Origin: Monomorium pharaonis
Taxonomy: Eukaryota > Arthropoda > Insecta > Hymenoptera > Formicidae
NCBI RefSeq assembly: GCF_013373865.1
Contig: NC_050467.1
Coordinates: forward strand, 9,050,795-9,114,794
Direction of reading: 5' to 3'
Length of the DNA: 64,000 bases
Made by a program: the position numbers and the translations under genes. The notes below the pieces were generated by a model. The model ran no database searches and had not been told where the DNA came from. It was given only the letters and a program-made list of their open reading frames with translations. Every line of letters begins with the position of its first letter. Within the stretch, counting starts at the first letter, position 1. Positions 19,599-30,244 of the stretch are shown piece after piece.

Positions 19599-20669
19599 TT
19601 AATTTTCAAGGAGTTTAAACGAATTTATGATCTCGTCCGACACATGTTTCACCGGTAGAGATCCTGCATCATATATATATATATATTTTTTTAAAATAAT
19701 ATATTATTATTATAAAAATATCAATATCTTACCGTCATAATCATTATCGTTATTTATTGCTGATGGTTCAATCTCGTCCGATACATTATTTACCAATGAA
19801 GATCCTGTATCATGTATAAATGTAATAATTAATTAATTTTTAAATACATTCTACAATAAAATATTATTCTTTCTTAATTAATTAATATATCTTACCGTTA
19901 TTTTTTTCGTTGTTTATTGTAGTAGTCTCAACTTCGTTCGGCGTATTAAACGCATCATTATTATCGTTGTTTATTGATGTAGGTTCAATTTCGACCGATA
20001 CGTGATTTACAGATGGGGTTCCAGCTTCATATGTATGTACATAGCTATTATTTTCATAGCTACGATTTTTATTATCTTGTTCTATTTCTAATGAAGTTGA
20101 TGGTGTAAAACGAAGAAATTCTTGCCACATCCAACTACACCCTTCAAACAGGTTAGAACTGTCGTAAACTTTCTCTGCATCGGTGTGTTCTACATTTTTT
20201 TCTTCATGTACTGGTTCATTAGTAGTATCATTATTTTCAATTTGTTGAACACATTCCAATAAAATAGCGTCATCTTCATCTGTCATTAATTCTTGTATGG
20301 CTATTTTAAATATTATATTTCTATCATTCTGTTTTTATTTTTTTATTATTTTTTTTACTTACCACGACGTTCGTTGTGTCTGGTCACTATATTGTGAACA
20401 TATTCAGTATTTTGTAAACCGCGTTGCACAATTTCATTGTAAACAATATTAAGAATATCACTATCATCAGTAAATAAACCTCTATTATAACACTTTATAA
20501 TGATACGTAAACCGGAGCGACTTATTAAAAATTTAAATTTTTTCAATAAAGCTTTTCGTGAAAGATTTCGCAAACGGGCGCACCATGTACTATTACAAAC
20601 ACGTCGTAAATACGGCGAATAGGATATCAAAATACGATGTACTTTGGATATGATTTCGTAGAGATTCAT
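19599..20669 (-). CDS. Four-exon Polinton gene of unknown function with repeated 3' exons
   Basis: Exons on the minus strand: 20669-20363, 20300-19896, 19804-19733 and 19663-19599. All three introns (62, 91 and 69 nt) have GTAAG-type donors and AG acceptors, and all fall in phase 1, keeping one frame of 282 residues that ends in TAA. Exon 1 encodes a basic, helical region rich in Arg/Lys/Leu; exon 2 starts with an acidic stretch (MTDEDDAILLECVQQIENN) and becomes Asn/Thr/Glu-rich. The end of exon 2, exon 3 and exon 4 each carry a VSDEI- or VSVEI-containing unit, often with INND, so the 3' part looks built by tandem duplication of a small exon. No known domain is recognised. AATAAA on the minus strand follows at about 19574-19579. 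Confidence 0.72.
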
Positions 20670-20699
20670 TTTAGCCTCTTTCAAAGCTCGCACAATACT

Positions 20700-21389
20700 A
20701 AATGTTGCAAAAAATCTCGCTGTTCGGAGTTATAAGATTCTACCTCTATCATCATCTGGTTTAACATGTCTACTTTTTTTTTTGATGACAATGCAACACA
20801 TGTATTTCATGTCTGGTTGTATCAAGTTCAATATATAAAATATTAAAATATTAAAATATTAAAATAAATTACAGATTTTAATAGTAGTTAATAGTAGTAT
20901 TAAATAATATTAATAAATAAATAGCCTGCTAATTATTTTTATTATAATATTATATAAAAAATAACTCTTTGTTTTGATCTTGGTGTACGTGCCCAGCGGC
21001 TTATAGTCATCTCACGATGACGTGATAATGCAACGGTTACATGTTTTGGAGTTTCATATTACCGAACACGTGCAAAGGCGCTATCTTTTACTTGTGATGA
21101 GATCACTCCCCGTAGAAATCTTGGTACTTTGGGGAATCGTCGTCTTTGGGAAATCACTACTAAGATTTATGAATACCTTATCTCTCCCGTCATTTCACCT
21201 ATTGTCATTGTTGCATAGCAGCTCTATAAACACAGTTTACTTTCAACCAAGCAATCTTCATTAGACATTCGTAATATAACGTTATACATTCTGAGAGACT
21301 CTCTCTCTCTCTCTGAGTAAATTATAGTGTACGTGTTGGGCCCTGTATTGTACCAAGTTTATTTGCTTACTTACTTACTTACGATAACC
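20700..21389. promoter_or_regulatory. Intergenic region between divergent Polinton genes
   Basis: No gene fits here. It separates the minus-strand four-exon gene from the plus-strand gene and should hold both promoters. A TATAAA at 21225-21230 precedes the plus-strand ATG by about 160 nt, and the palindromic word ATCTCACGATGACGTGAT lies near 21008. AAAATATT is repeated in tandem at 20840-20870. A short CT tract (21299-21312) adjoins the likely 5' untranslated region. Confidence 0.35.
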
Positions 21390-22293
21390 ATGGCAAAAAG
21401 AAAAATTAACAACAGCAACAACGATGGTACGTCTCATGAAATAAGTGAATCGCCCAAAATTTTCGAGAAACAACTTCTTCTGCCTACGATATACAAGTTA
21501 AATCTTTCTTTTGGCAAGAAAGTAGTTATTGGATTCGAAGAGCAGAAAGATGGTGATTTATATCCTGTAATCCGTCTAATTGGAAAAGATTTTATAGGCC
21601 TATCGTTCAAAGCAGATGCTTGGTATAATTTTCAGAAGGAATTTAATACCATATCTGAATATTTTGATTCAGAAGATGCAGTAGCAAACGAAATGCGTGA
21701 TCAACAATTTGTAAAACAAGATTTTTCACTACTTTTTACAATTTCATACGGTCAGCGGTGTATAATCATCGATAGATTGCAAAATTGTGACGAAGAGGAA
21801 GAGGAGGATGAATCGAAGAAGAAAAAAAGGAAATATAGCCCCCGAGCCATAATTATGCAAAAAACCACTTTTGACAATCTTAGAGAAATATGTGTGTGTA
21901 TCAATGAACGTCTGAGAAGACTTGAAGCAATCGTCGAATGCATTAACTATTGCCAACATCTTCTAATCAAACAGCTACATATAGAAATCCGTAAAAATGA
22001 TTTAAAAATGGATTTATGTTCCGTGATACAGTTTATTAAAAACGTGCGCAATATTCTTGAAAAGCAGACTTATGATGAACTAAATGCAAAATATTCGTTA
22101 TTTACTGAGCAAGAATTTCATATTATTTTCCTTGAATTAACAACGATATATCGAGCTTCTATAGCGCAAAAAATAATTAAGTAAGTATAATGTGTAATAT
22201 TTTGAATTCAGGTTTATTAATTACCTTAATAATAATGTATTAATTTACAGAGTTACAACTGATACAGCGTTACAGGAAAAAAACAAGGACTAA
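21390..22293 (+). CDS. Plus-strand Polinton gene, possible duplicated PC4-like DNA-binding protein
   Basis: The start is the ATG at 21390 (context ACCATGG); an earlier in-frame GTG is unlikely. Exon 1 runs to 22180, a 70-nt intron (GTAAGT to TTACAG) follows, and exon 2, 22251-22293, adds 14 residues and a stop, giving 277 residues. Without splicing the frame stops immediately at the donor. Two segments share a strand-strand-helix layout: about 37-92 (FGKKVVIGF, YPVIRLIGKDFIGLSF, WYNFQKEFNTI) and about 115-180 (TISYGQRCIIIDRL, PRAIIMQ, FDNLREICVCINERL). This resembles tandem PC4-type single-strand DNA-binding folds. An acidic run and a KKKKRK nuclear-signal-like run lie between them. A replication or transcription role is inference. 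Confidence 0.75.
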
Positions 22294-22540
22294 AAAGTTG
22301 TAAATTGAATTAAAATATTTTAAAAAGCTTATCCCTGATAAAATTAAAAAAACACTACTGACCACTATGGAGCGAAGAGTACAGACTTAATCGTTATGTG
22401 TATCTTTAGTCGCTCTGTATTGCTTTTTAATTATGTACCATTATATATTCTTTAAAATATACAAGTTTTTACTTCGTATTATTATGGATTGTAAAACTAT
22501 CGTGCATATATATATGTATATGTATTTGTTGAAACGTGTT

Positions 22541-22848
22541 TATGTAATCAATAAATAAATATTTAAGATTACTTCGTATTTCATATTATTACTGCAACAG
22601 GAAATATATGTATGTCGTAAAATGTAACATGTAATCAATAAATATTTGTAATCAAAAATTATTTTAAAAATATTTTATTTCTTAAAAAAACCTCTCTTTA
22701 AGCTTTATGTTAAGGATGTGCTTTTGTTATTAGATTAAAAAAAAAAAATAAGTATTTATCAAAATTTGTACCAATAAAGTATATTTTAAAAAATTTTATG
22801 GTGGTGGTGGGGGAAGCAAGTAAATGCAAGAGGGGAAAAAAGGGAGGA

Positions 22849-22893
<45 letters not shown>

Positions 22894-23013
22894 CATAAAT
22901 GTAACATTTGTACCACTATGGGTAGCCGCCTGTGACACTGGAGCCGTCGTAGAAAGGTGGGGGACGGCGCCAGTGACGTCACAGGCGTCTCCCCATAGTG
23001 GTACATACCTACT
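22541..23013 (-). repeat. Polinton right terminal inverted repeat
   Basis: Inverted partner of 7534-7975. It contains a (GA)n tract (22855-22891) equivalent to the left CT tract, and AATAAA on the plus strand at 22550-22555 that can end transcripts of the 21390 gene. A GGTGG-rich insert around 22800-22845 is not present in the left copy. Confidence 0.88.
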
Positions 23014-23148
23014 CACAGGATATCGCAATATCCATCAGATATCCGAGGGATATCGCAATAACCGTAGGACATCCATGGGATTGCAATATGTCCAATTGGA
23101 TATCTCGATAACCTGGAGATATCCTCAGGATAAAGTGTGCTGTGTGGG
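23014..23148. mobile_element. Right part of the palindromic MITE disrupted by the Polinton
   Basis: It begins with the right CACAGG duplication and ends with GTGTGCTGTGTGGGC, the reverse complement of the CCCACACAGCAC found at 7519-7530. Interior words GATATC and GGATAT recur. Joined across the Polinton it would form a hairpin element of about 150 bp. Confidence 0.65.
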
Positions 23149-23162
23149 CAAGTACCCATATC

Positions 23163-23250
23163 GATGAGTCAAATTGGCATAGCGGATAGAGTACAAGGTT
23201 CGTCATCCTAAGGTCCCGGATTCAAAACCTACCAGCGGCAAGTAAGAATA
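23163..23250 (+). repeat. tRNA-derived SINE-like sequence
   Basis: An A-box-like TGGCATAGCGGATAGAGT and a B-box-like GGATTCAAAACC are spaced as in a tRNA gene and followed by an A/T-rich tail. There is no clean acceptor stem, so it is more likely a SINE head or tRNA pseudogene than a working tRNA. Confidence 0.45.
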
Positions 23251-23832
23251 AAATAAAATAATTTAAATTTAATTAATTAATAAAAATTTGTTCTAAATTT
23301 AGTATGTACTATTGATAAAAATAATTTTTTTAATGCAATTTTTATTTTATTTTTCTCTAGTTGTAGTTTAAAGATATCGATATCAGTTTAATGATATCTT
23401 TCTGTTCTCAAAAAACGACGCATTGGTTAACATTCTGACATCATTATGTTATCTTTTAGAAGTCTCTTTATGTTATCATTTTCAGAAACAGGATATGCGT
23501 ATCATGCGTGAAACGGAACGCATGTAACTGTTGTGTGACGGTTAGATAACATGTTATATAACATGTTATATTGCTGAGTAGGAAATTGTAACTTAGATGT
23601 AAGTTACGTGTAACATCAGAGTAATGTAACCTGTTATATTCGGTTACATTGCTACTATATTACTGTGTTCACTGGAGTGCGAGGTATTATCTTATGATTC
23701 GCGACCTTCTCGGTGTGAGTGTATCTCACTCACAATAGTGTGTGTTTTAAAAAAAGTTTTAATTCTAGTAATGGAAGTGAGGAATTTTAGAGAAAAAGTA
23801 ATAAATTTTCACAAAATACAATGAGTTATCTT

Positions 23833-23966
23833 CCCAGCAAACACAAAGTTATATGTAACGTGCCTGTTAGTTGTAATTTCCCACACACGTGTTATATTAC
23901 AATTACATTGTTGAGTGGGAAATTACAACTAACAGGCACGTTACATGTAACTTGGTGTTTGGTGGG
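23833..23966. mobile_element. Palindromic MITE (CCCAGCAAACAC family)
   Basis: Arms of about 50 bp, starting CCCAGCAAACAC and ending GTGTTTGGTGGG, pair almost completely (TGTAACGTGCCTGTTAGTTG against its complement). Similar words edge the older element at 6836 and 23679. Confidence 0.8.
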
Positions 23967-25042
23967 TTGAAAGTAATTCAATTTTCTTTTGCATTTTTCT
24001 CGCAAAAAGCATCATCCCTTTCGAGATTTTGTTGAATTCAACTTCAGAGATTATAAGATATTTTGACACAAAAAATCGTCTAAATATTTTATTTAAAAAA
24101 ATTTAGATCACTTTTTATAATACTTACTTTCAATTGAGATAATAGACGAGATAAAGCATATAAAAAAAACCCCCAAAAATATTCCAAATGACCACAAATA
24201 ATGTATTAGGGTCTCTCCAAGGCTCGAAATGTCTGCTTCTCTCGAATGCCAGTACCATAGCTGCTTGGCAAGTGGCGTTTCGGCCTGGGAGTAGAAGAAG
24301 ATACCTCAAACTAATACTAAATCATGTGTCAAGTACGATTTTCGTCAATTTTCGATAATTTATTGAACGTTGAATTCAGTTAGGATTTTAAAAAAAGTTA
24401 TTTAAAGTTAAAAAATGTTATTTTTGAGGAAAGGGACAGAATGAACTAATCGCGTGGTTTTTGATGTCATGATCTTTATATATGCATGTATGTTTTACAC
24501 TCTTCTTTTAGTTTAAATAATAGTAAGAGTAGTATAAATGAGATAAAAAGCATGCGATAGTCCAGAGTCTTCCCTTCAAAATGCTTTTTTATTCGTCTCG
24601 ATACGATGATTTTTCGTTGAGATATGCGCATTTGAATAAAAAGACAGTTTTTTACTTTAAATGCGCATATCTCAGCGAAAAATCATCGTATCGAGACGAA
24701 TAAAAAAACATTTTGAAGGGAAAATTCTGTTCTATCGCATGCTTTTTATCCAATTAAGTTGCGATACTTGCCTCACGCCATAGATCGTCGCAAACTCGGA
24801 CCAATATTTTTCAATTTCGCATGCTCTCACTTTGTCATACGCCATTTTGAAAAAAATTAATACGCAAAATTTTAATGATTCGATTCTTAAAGTAGACATT
24901 TGAAGCTTTAATTTCTTTTTTTTAAAAACCTTTTCCTATCTTTATTACTCGCGTAGTTATCGTTGTTGGAAGTTTAGTGATTTTCTGACAAATTTTAGGT
25001 GTACCGCTTTTTTTTCAACTGAGTATGCATATATATATATAT
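23967..25042. other. AT-rich DNA without a gene
   Basis: Apart from the MITE at 24542-24750, only AT-rich non-coding sequence is seen, ending in a (TA)n tract at 25027-25042 that hosts the LTR insertion. Confidence 0.5.
24542..24750. mobile_element. Palindromic MITE with long arms
   Basis: Starts GATAAAAAGCATGCGATAG and ends with its complement; the arms of about 95 bp include ATCGTATCGAGACGAAT. A diverged partial copy is seen near 44290-44345. Confidence 0.8.
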
Positions 25043-26759
25043 TGTGACGTGGTAGCTCAGCTGCCACGGGTAGCAGCGTTCCTCCCCCGTCACAGGCTGC
25101 GAATTCGCGCCGTACGGGGAAAATAGGCGAGAGGCGAGAGGGGATCTCCATGGGGAACCGCGACGGGCCTAGCGAGCGTATTATTAATGTTACATATTTT
25201 TGATTTCTTTGCGCGGCGACCGCCTCTCGATGGAATTCGGCGAGAGAGCGAGAGAGGAGGAGAATGAGCGACGGCGATGCGGGGAAGGAGGAAGGACGCC
25301 ACCGGTGCCCGGGAAAGACGAGGACGCGGCCCGCACGGGAACACGGCGTGGCCCTGGGAAAGCCACGGCCGGAGCCTGAAGCGGCGGTGCCCGCCAACAC
25401 CACGGCGGAACATCTCGGAGGGCTGTGGAGGAGCCCGGATGGGACCAAACGCGTCGAGGGAGGCGTCAAGTCCTCTCGCGAGGAACGGAGGTCTCCGCGG
25501 GCGCTGCCCGGGCTCGGGAAGTGGCCCAGCGGGAGAAAGAAAATTTTGCGGGGGCCTGCGAGGCCCCCGGAAGGATTATGGCGCGCACGTCCAGCGTACG
25601 CAGGACTGCGTGCCTTGCAGCAATTGGGTCGCGGCGCGGAAACAATGCGCATGACTGAACGGGAGGTCGCGGCGTCGATCCGGGATCGACCGCGATCCAC
25701 CCCGCTTTTGCGTGCGAGCGGTTTAAGAATAAGGTTGCGTGCGGTGCCTCGAAGGGCTGGTTATCGGTGTGGCTGGTGCGAGGCCTCCGCGAGAGCCAAG
25801 GGACGAGCCCAGAGACGAGGGAGGACATCGCTTGGGACATTATCGGTGATATGGCCTGCCGAGATAAGTTAGTGTGAGCGATTGCCGGCCGGCGAGGTGT
25901 TTCCGGGCCCGTTCTGCATCCGTTTTTGTGTTGGTGCGTGATTCGCGTGGGCTGCAGGGCGGTCATACGTTCGCGTAAGTAATTGGGGATTCATCGGATG
26001 CAAGCGGGCGGGACGCCAACGCGCCGAGCCACGGGGAGGACGCTTGTGAGGACGCTCGGATTCCGTCGGAGATTCCCCTCGACCGTGTGCGCCGCAAAGC
26101 CCTCGCGCGAGCGAGTATCGCGTCGCGAGTAGCGGGTGGACGGGACTTCCGGTTTCGCGACGGGGTAAAGTGCGGCAACGGCCGGCGATTGCTTTGTGAC
26201 CCTCGTGAGCCACGCGGTCGGGATCTATAGTTGCCGGGAGTGTCGGCACGTGCGAACGCCCGAAATTCATTGTGCGCGGGAGATTCCACCGCCCGTCCTT
26301 GTCGGCCGCGTGCCTACCGCGGGAGCTTCCCGCGTATCGTTCGCGTTTCTTTTTGGTCTAATTCGCGCCGTGGCGCCGCATGCCGCGTCCCGTGAGATTA
26401 TTGTTTCTATCTGACATTTATTTCTAATAAGTTCGTTATTTGTTAAGCTCGGAGTCTAGGTTTTTGGTGTGTCGTCCACCATTTCGTGTTTCCGCCGCCG
26501 CCTGCTTCCTTACGATCTGCCCCGCCCCTCTACCGTTAGGCAGAGCTGGTCGAGATTGTCGCGCGAGGATCGAGGACACCTTGGCGTAACGATTTTCGCG
26601 AATTGACGCGTCGTCGAGCGCGTCTAGCGCCCAACAATTTCTCGCGATAACGTGTGGCCGAGATTCGAGCGCGACACGCACGGCATCGGGGGTACTGGTT
26701 ACCCTATCGGTCTCGCTGCTTTTTGCTCGCGGCTTTCCCGATCAGGAAAAGTCGTGACA
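25043..26759. mobile_element. Probable solo LTR, GC-rich
   Basis: A 1.7-kb G+C-rich block begins TGTGACG and ends CGTGACA, giving the TG...CA ends and short imperfect inverted repeat of an LTR. It sits inside a (TA)n tract, so the target duplication (ATAT or ATATAT) is compatible but ambiguous. No gag or pol is adjacent. Several overlapping frames stay open on both strands because of the base composition; none has a recognisable domain, and I do not call them genes. Confidence 0.5.
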
Positions 26760-26765
26760 ATATAT

Positions 26766-26985
<220 letters not shown>

Positions 26986-27019
26986 GATCGCGACCTACAA
27001 GCATAATTTTCTTCTCTCT

Positions 27020-28208
27020 CTCCTTTATGATAGACGCGCTTGGCCTGTCGAAAGCGCTCTATCCTTCCTCCCCTCCTCATTCCACCGCCCTGGACCATTC
27101 TTTACCTTCCATAAAGTAGATGCGCTTGGTCTGTCAGAAGCGCCCTACCTTTTCCCATATTATTGTTATTTCTTTTTTTTCCTTCCCTTCTTTTCTTCTC
27201 CTAAATCTTAAACTCAAAATAGCTTCCTAATCATATATATTAAAGTCTCAAATATTTAAATCTCCCGCGAAGCAATAATCATGGATACATATAAAATTTC
27301 TGTCATAGCAACACGCTATGGGATGAGGGTGTAAGAGTGGATAGAGATACCAACTTAAACGTTTAAAGAAATCATATTACGAATTTGGGATATTCGATCC
27401 GCGTGTCTTCTCGACAGAACGACAGCAATACTGCCCGAGGAGCCCATCAGAGCGACTACTATCACCTGGCGCTTTTGCATTACGGGCCGAACGTACACCT
27501 CCCCCTCAGACAGTAAAAACCCCACACAGTAAAAACCCTCTCGCTGAGTCAAAGGATTCCGCACCGTGTTGGATCCTGTGCCCACCAGGAAGCCTACACG
27601 CTCTTTACCTGTCCACCGGCAAATAGGACGAGGCAGAGACGCGAAAGATAACCCTCCTTTAAAACCTCAAATAGTCCACGACGTCCCATTCACCAGACGC
27701 ATAATACTACTACTCCCCCCCCCCCCTAAAAGATATGAGGCGTATTACGAACCCCGAAGTTTTAAATTTAAATAACGCATACGTAATAAAAAAAACAATA
27801 AAGAAATAAAAACAAAAATTATGAAATAAAAACAACAAAACAAAACAACACGAGAGAATTAAACATCAAACAACTTACACCTTTCTTCGAATAGACGCGC
27901 TTGGCCTATCGGAGGCGCTCTATCCTCCCTCGTCTCCCCTCCTTACCACCTACGACCATTCTTTACCTCCCGTAAAGTAGACGCGCTTGGTCTGTCTGAG
28001 ACGCCCCACTTCTTATCCTCTCAACCCTTTTCCCTATCCATAAATCAACACAAACACACCTTGTATCGCCCGTAGTCTACCGCTCGGCCCCGTGGCGATA
28101 CTCTTCGCAAATTACAGAAACGCAATCACATACGCGAAACACTCACGCACGCACTCTCACCCACCTTACGTTCTGGCACACGCATACTAAAAATTCGGGA
28201 CGTAACAT
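27020..28208. repeat. Unclassified repeat block with duplicated TAGACGCGCTTGG units
   Basis: A dimer of related units (TAGACGCGCTTGGCCTGTCG, then TAGATGCGCTTGGTCTGTC) at 27033-27150 recurs at 27892-28010. The block ends near GGGACGTAACA, followed by AT-rich DNA. It may be part of a retroelement leader or LTR, but no second boundary was found and no coding domain is visible. Confidence 0.4.
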
Positions 28209-28686
28209 TTTTTAATAATTTTCATTAAATCTACATAAAATTACTGTTTTTAAAATTTAATTTCATGTTTCTTGCTTATTAAGTAAAGAGCAAAAGAAAT
28301 AATATCTAATTATTTATATTAGATATTAATACAAATAATTAGAAGTAAATTTAGATGCATAAAAGAAAAAGCATAAAGAAAGGTACATAATGAAAACGTT
28401 TGGTTTGTTGTGAGCGTTTTCCGTTTGTGCGTCTCTGATGCACGGCGGTTCTTCAGAAATATCTCTGTGGGTTATTTCAGCCTAAGGGATTGAAACTCCG
28501 AGAGAAAGGACTTGTGATGATTGAGGAAAAGAAAATAGTCACATGTTCCACTGTTACAACAACTCGGTCTTTATTGTTCATTACAATCAGCTGTTCGCTC
28601 GCTCGAATGGACTGCGGGTTGGGTGTCCGCGATCGTAATAAGACGTAGTCCGCAATAGCACAAATATGTTTACTCTCTCCGCCCGG

Positions 28687-28965
28687 TCACGACGCATTCA
28701 TGCTCATATTCGATTGTGTGGCGCAATTTCGAGTGGCTAGTGATCGGATGTTAGCAGCTTCCGCGAGGCTAGGCGTTTCGATTGGAACGCGGTTTACTTG
28801 TGCTGCGTAAGGTGTTATTTCGATACGGAACAACCCGGAAGCAGTTCCGTATCGAGATTTTATAAGCTCACGGAAGTTATTTGGGACTTCCGTGAACGCG
28901 GCAAATTCCTGAATGTTTTGAAAGATAGTGCCTTTCGCAACATCTTTCGCTTCCTTGTCTGGTAG
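28687..28965 (-). CDS. Putative terminal coding exon, gene not identified
   Basis: On the minus strand a clear acceptor (CGCATTACAG) is followed by 92 uninterrupted codons ending in TGA. Its composition is balanced and protein-like, with LPDKEAKDVAKGTIFQNI near the start and GLFRIEITPYAAQVNR in the middle. An AATAAA on the minus strand about 110 nt past the stop fits a last exon. No family is recognised. It could be the end of a host gene whose other exons lie outside the visible signals, or the end of a retroelement gene. Confidence 0.45.
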   Translation of the reverse strand, partial: LPDKEAKDVAKGTIFQNIQEFAAFTEVPNNFRELIKSRYGTASGLFRIEITPYAAQVNRVPIETPSLAEAANIRSLATRNCATQSNMSMNAS

Positions 28966-29027
28966 CTGTAATGCGGATTACAACAGATTAAAAAGGATAA
29001 ATATATTAAAATAAATCATTGCCTTAA

Positions 29028-30186
29028 CCCTTAGCTGACACCGTGAAGTCCAGCTGACCCCAACCTACTTTAGCTTCAATTTATTTTCCTTTATCGTTCA
29101 AGAATTATACTTGTGACGCTATTTGTTATTAGTTCGAAGAACCCTCAATCCCCTAGAGAACAGAGTAATCTCAATAGCGTCAGTCTAATCGTGGCAGTCG
29201 AACAAAATAGACTGGGGTCCGCAGAGACCTTAGTGTATCAACAACAACCACCAATAAACTTTTTTTCAAAATATAGTATCCTCAAAATATAGAGTAATTT
29301 CAAGAGGCTAAAAAAAAGCTAAATTTTTAGCTTTTAATATGAAATAATAAAAAAGTTATGTTTTTTAATTAAAGTAGCCATTTTTATCTTTTTGCATTCG
29401 TAAATTTTTCCATGTTTAATATTTTATCAAAATAAACTCCGAAATCTTCTAAAATAACATTTGAAGACTCCTTCACATTTTTATCAAGTGATAAAAATCA
29501 ATAGCTATTTTACAATACACATTTTAGTCAAAAATAATACGATAAACAGGTTAATATATCGAGCCAAGACAAATTTTCCTAATACATTATAATTTATTAA
29601 ATAAATTTATATAATTATAAACGCGACTAATAACCAGCTGTGTGAAAAAATGTTAAATTTCGAAACGTTTCGACTATACTTAGTCCTCTTCAGTCATAAT
29701 AAATTACCAATATGTATGAACTTAAACGTGAATAAAATAACGGACACAAAAATATAATTAAATGGTTAAAAATGATGACCATTGAACAACCATAAAACAG
29801 CACATGTCATATCAAAATATGTCATAATAAATAAAAACGTGAACCAATAAATAATATAATTAAATAAATAATAAAATGAAAAATAATGAAATTTTTTCGC
29901 AAATCGGTTTTCATATTAAAATAAATCTAAAAGATCAAAAACGATGGAATATGTGTTATGAATAACATAAACTGATATGCGTATTGTAAAAAACTGTAAA
30001 CTTATATATGTTGATCCCAGATCTTAAAACACAATATTAAAACGAGCAACAACACAGAGTATTCTACAAAGTGTAAAAGACCAATGTAACGTTCGGTAGT
30101 CAGAGGCAGAACACATTTTAATTTGGGGTCTAAAAAACCCCCAGAGTGCCAGTTATATGATTCTGGTAAAGTACGCCAGCTAAGGG
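29028..30186. mobile_element. Non-autonomous piggyBac-type element
   Basis: TTAA at 29024-29027 and 30187-30190 flanks a segment that starts CCCTTAGCTG and ends CAGCTAAGGG, the piggyBac signature. There is no transposase. The interior from about 29525 to 30112 is an inverted relative of the Penelope-derived 3' region at 53217-53795, so the element has captured, or was invaded by, that sequence. Confidence 0.75.
29665..29693 (-). ncRNA. Hammerhead-like core inside the piggyBac-type element
   Basis: On the minus strand CTGAAGA is followed by a GACTA/TAGTC stem with an AGTA loop, then GAAAC. This matches CUGANGA, helix II, GAAAC, and is collinear with the copy at 53630. Confidence 0.55.
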
Positions 30187-30244
30187 TTAAGAATATACCA
30201 ATATAATGTAAATAGAAATAGGGAAAAATGTGACTATTAAGGAA

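Larger units (their letters stand above)
7534..23013. mobile_element. Complete Polinton/Maverick (adintovirus-type) element
   Basis: The element is 15,480 bp, starts AGTAGGTATGTACC and ends with its reverse complement. The outer 125 bp or so of the two ends match almost perfectly, and weaker inverted similarity continues to about 7975 and 22541. It is flanked by the 6-bp duplication CACAGG. It encodes protein-primed DNA polymerase, chromodomain integrase, packaging ATPase, adenain-like protease and major and minor capsid-type proteins, the full Polinton core set, plus several small proteins. No gene shows an internal stop, so the copy is probably young. Gene order is a long minus-strand block with one plus-strand gene near the right end. 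The family is known to be related to adenoviruses and virophages; competence of this copy is inference. Confidence 0.95.

Noticed and set aside
19882..20286. Stand-alone 134-residue gene
   Set aside because: It ends in a donor sequence and has an upstream acceptor in frame with the previous exon, so it is better read as part of exon 2 of the spliced gene.
25264..25966. Long overlapping open frames on both strands rich in Arg, Ala, Pro and Gly
   Set aside because: They follow from GC-rich composition inside the probable LTR, overlap on opposite strands and carry no domain.
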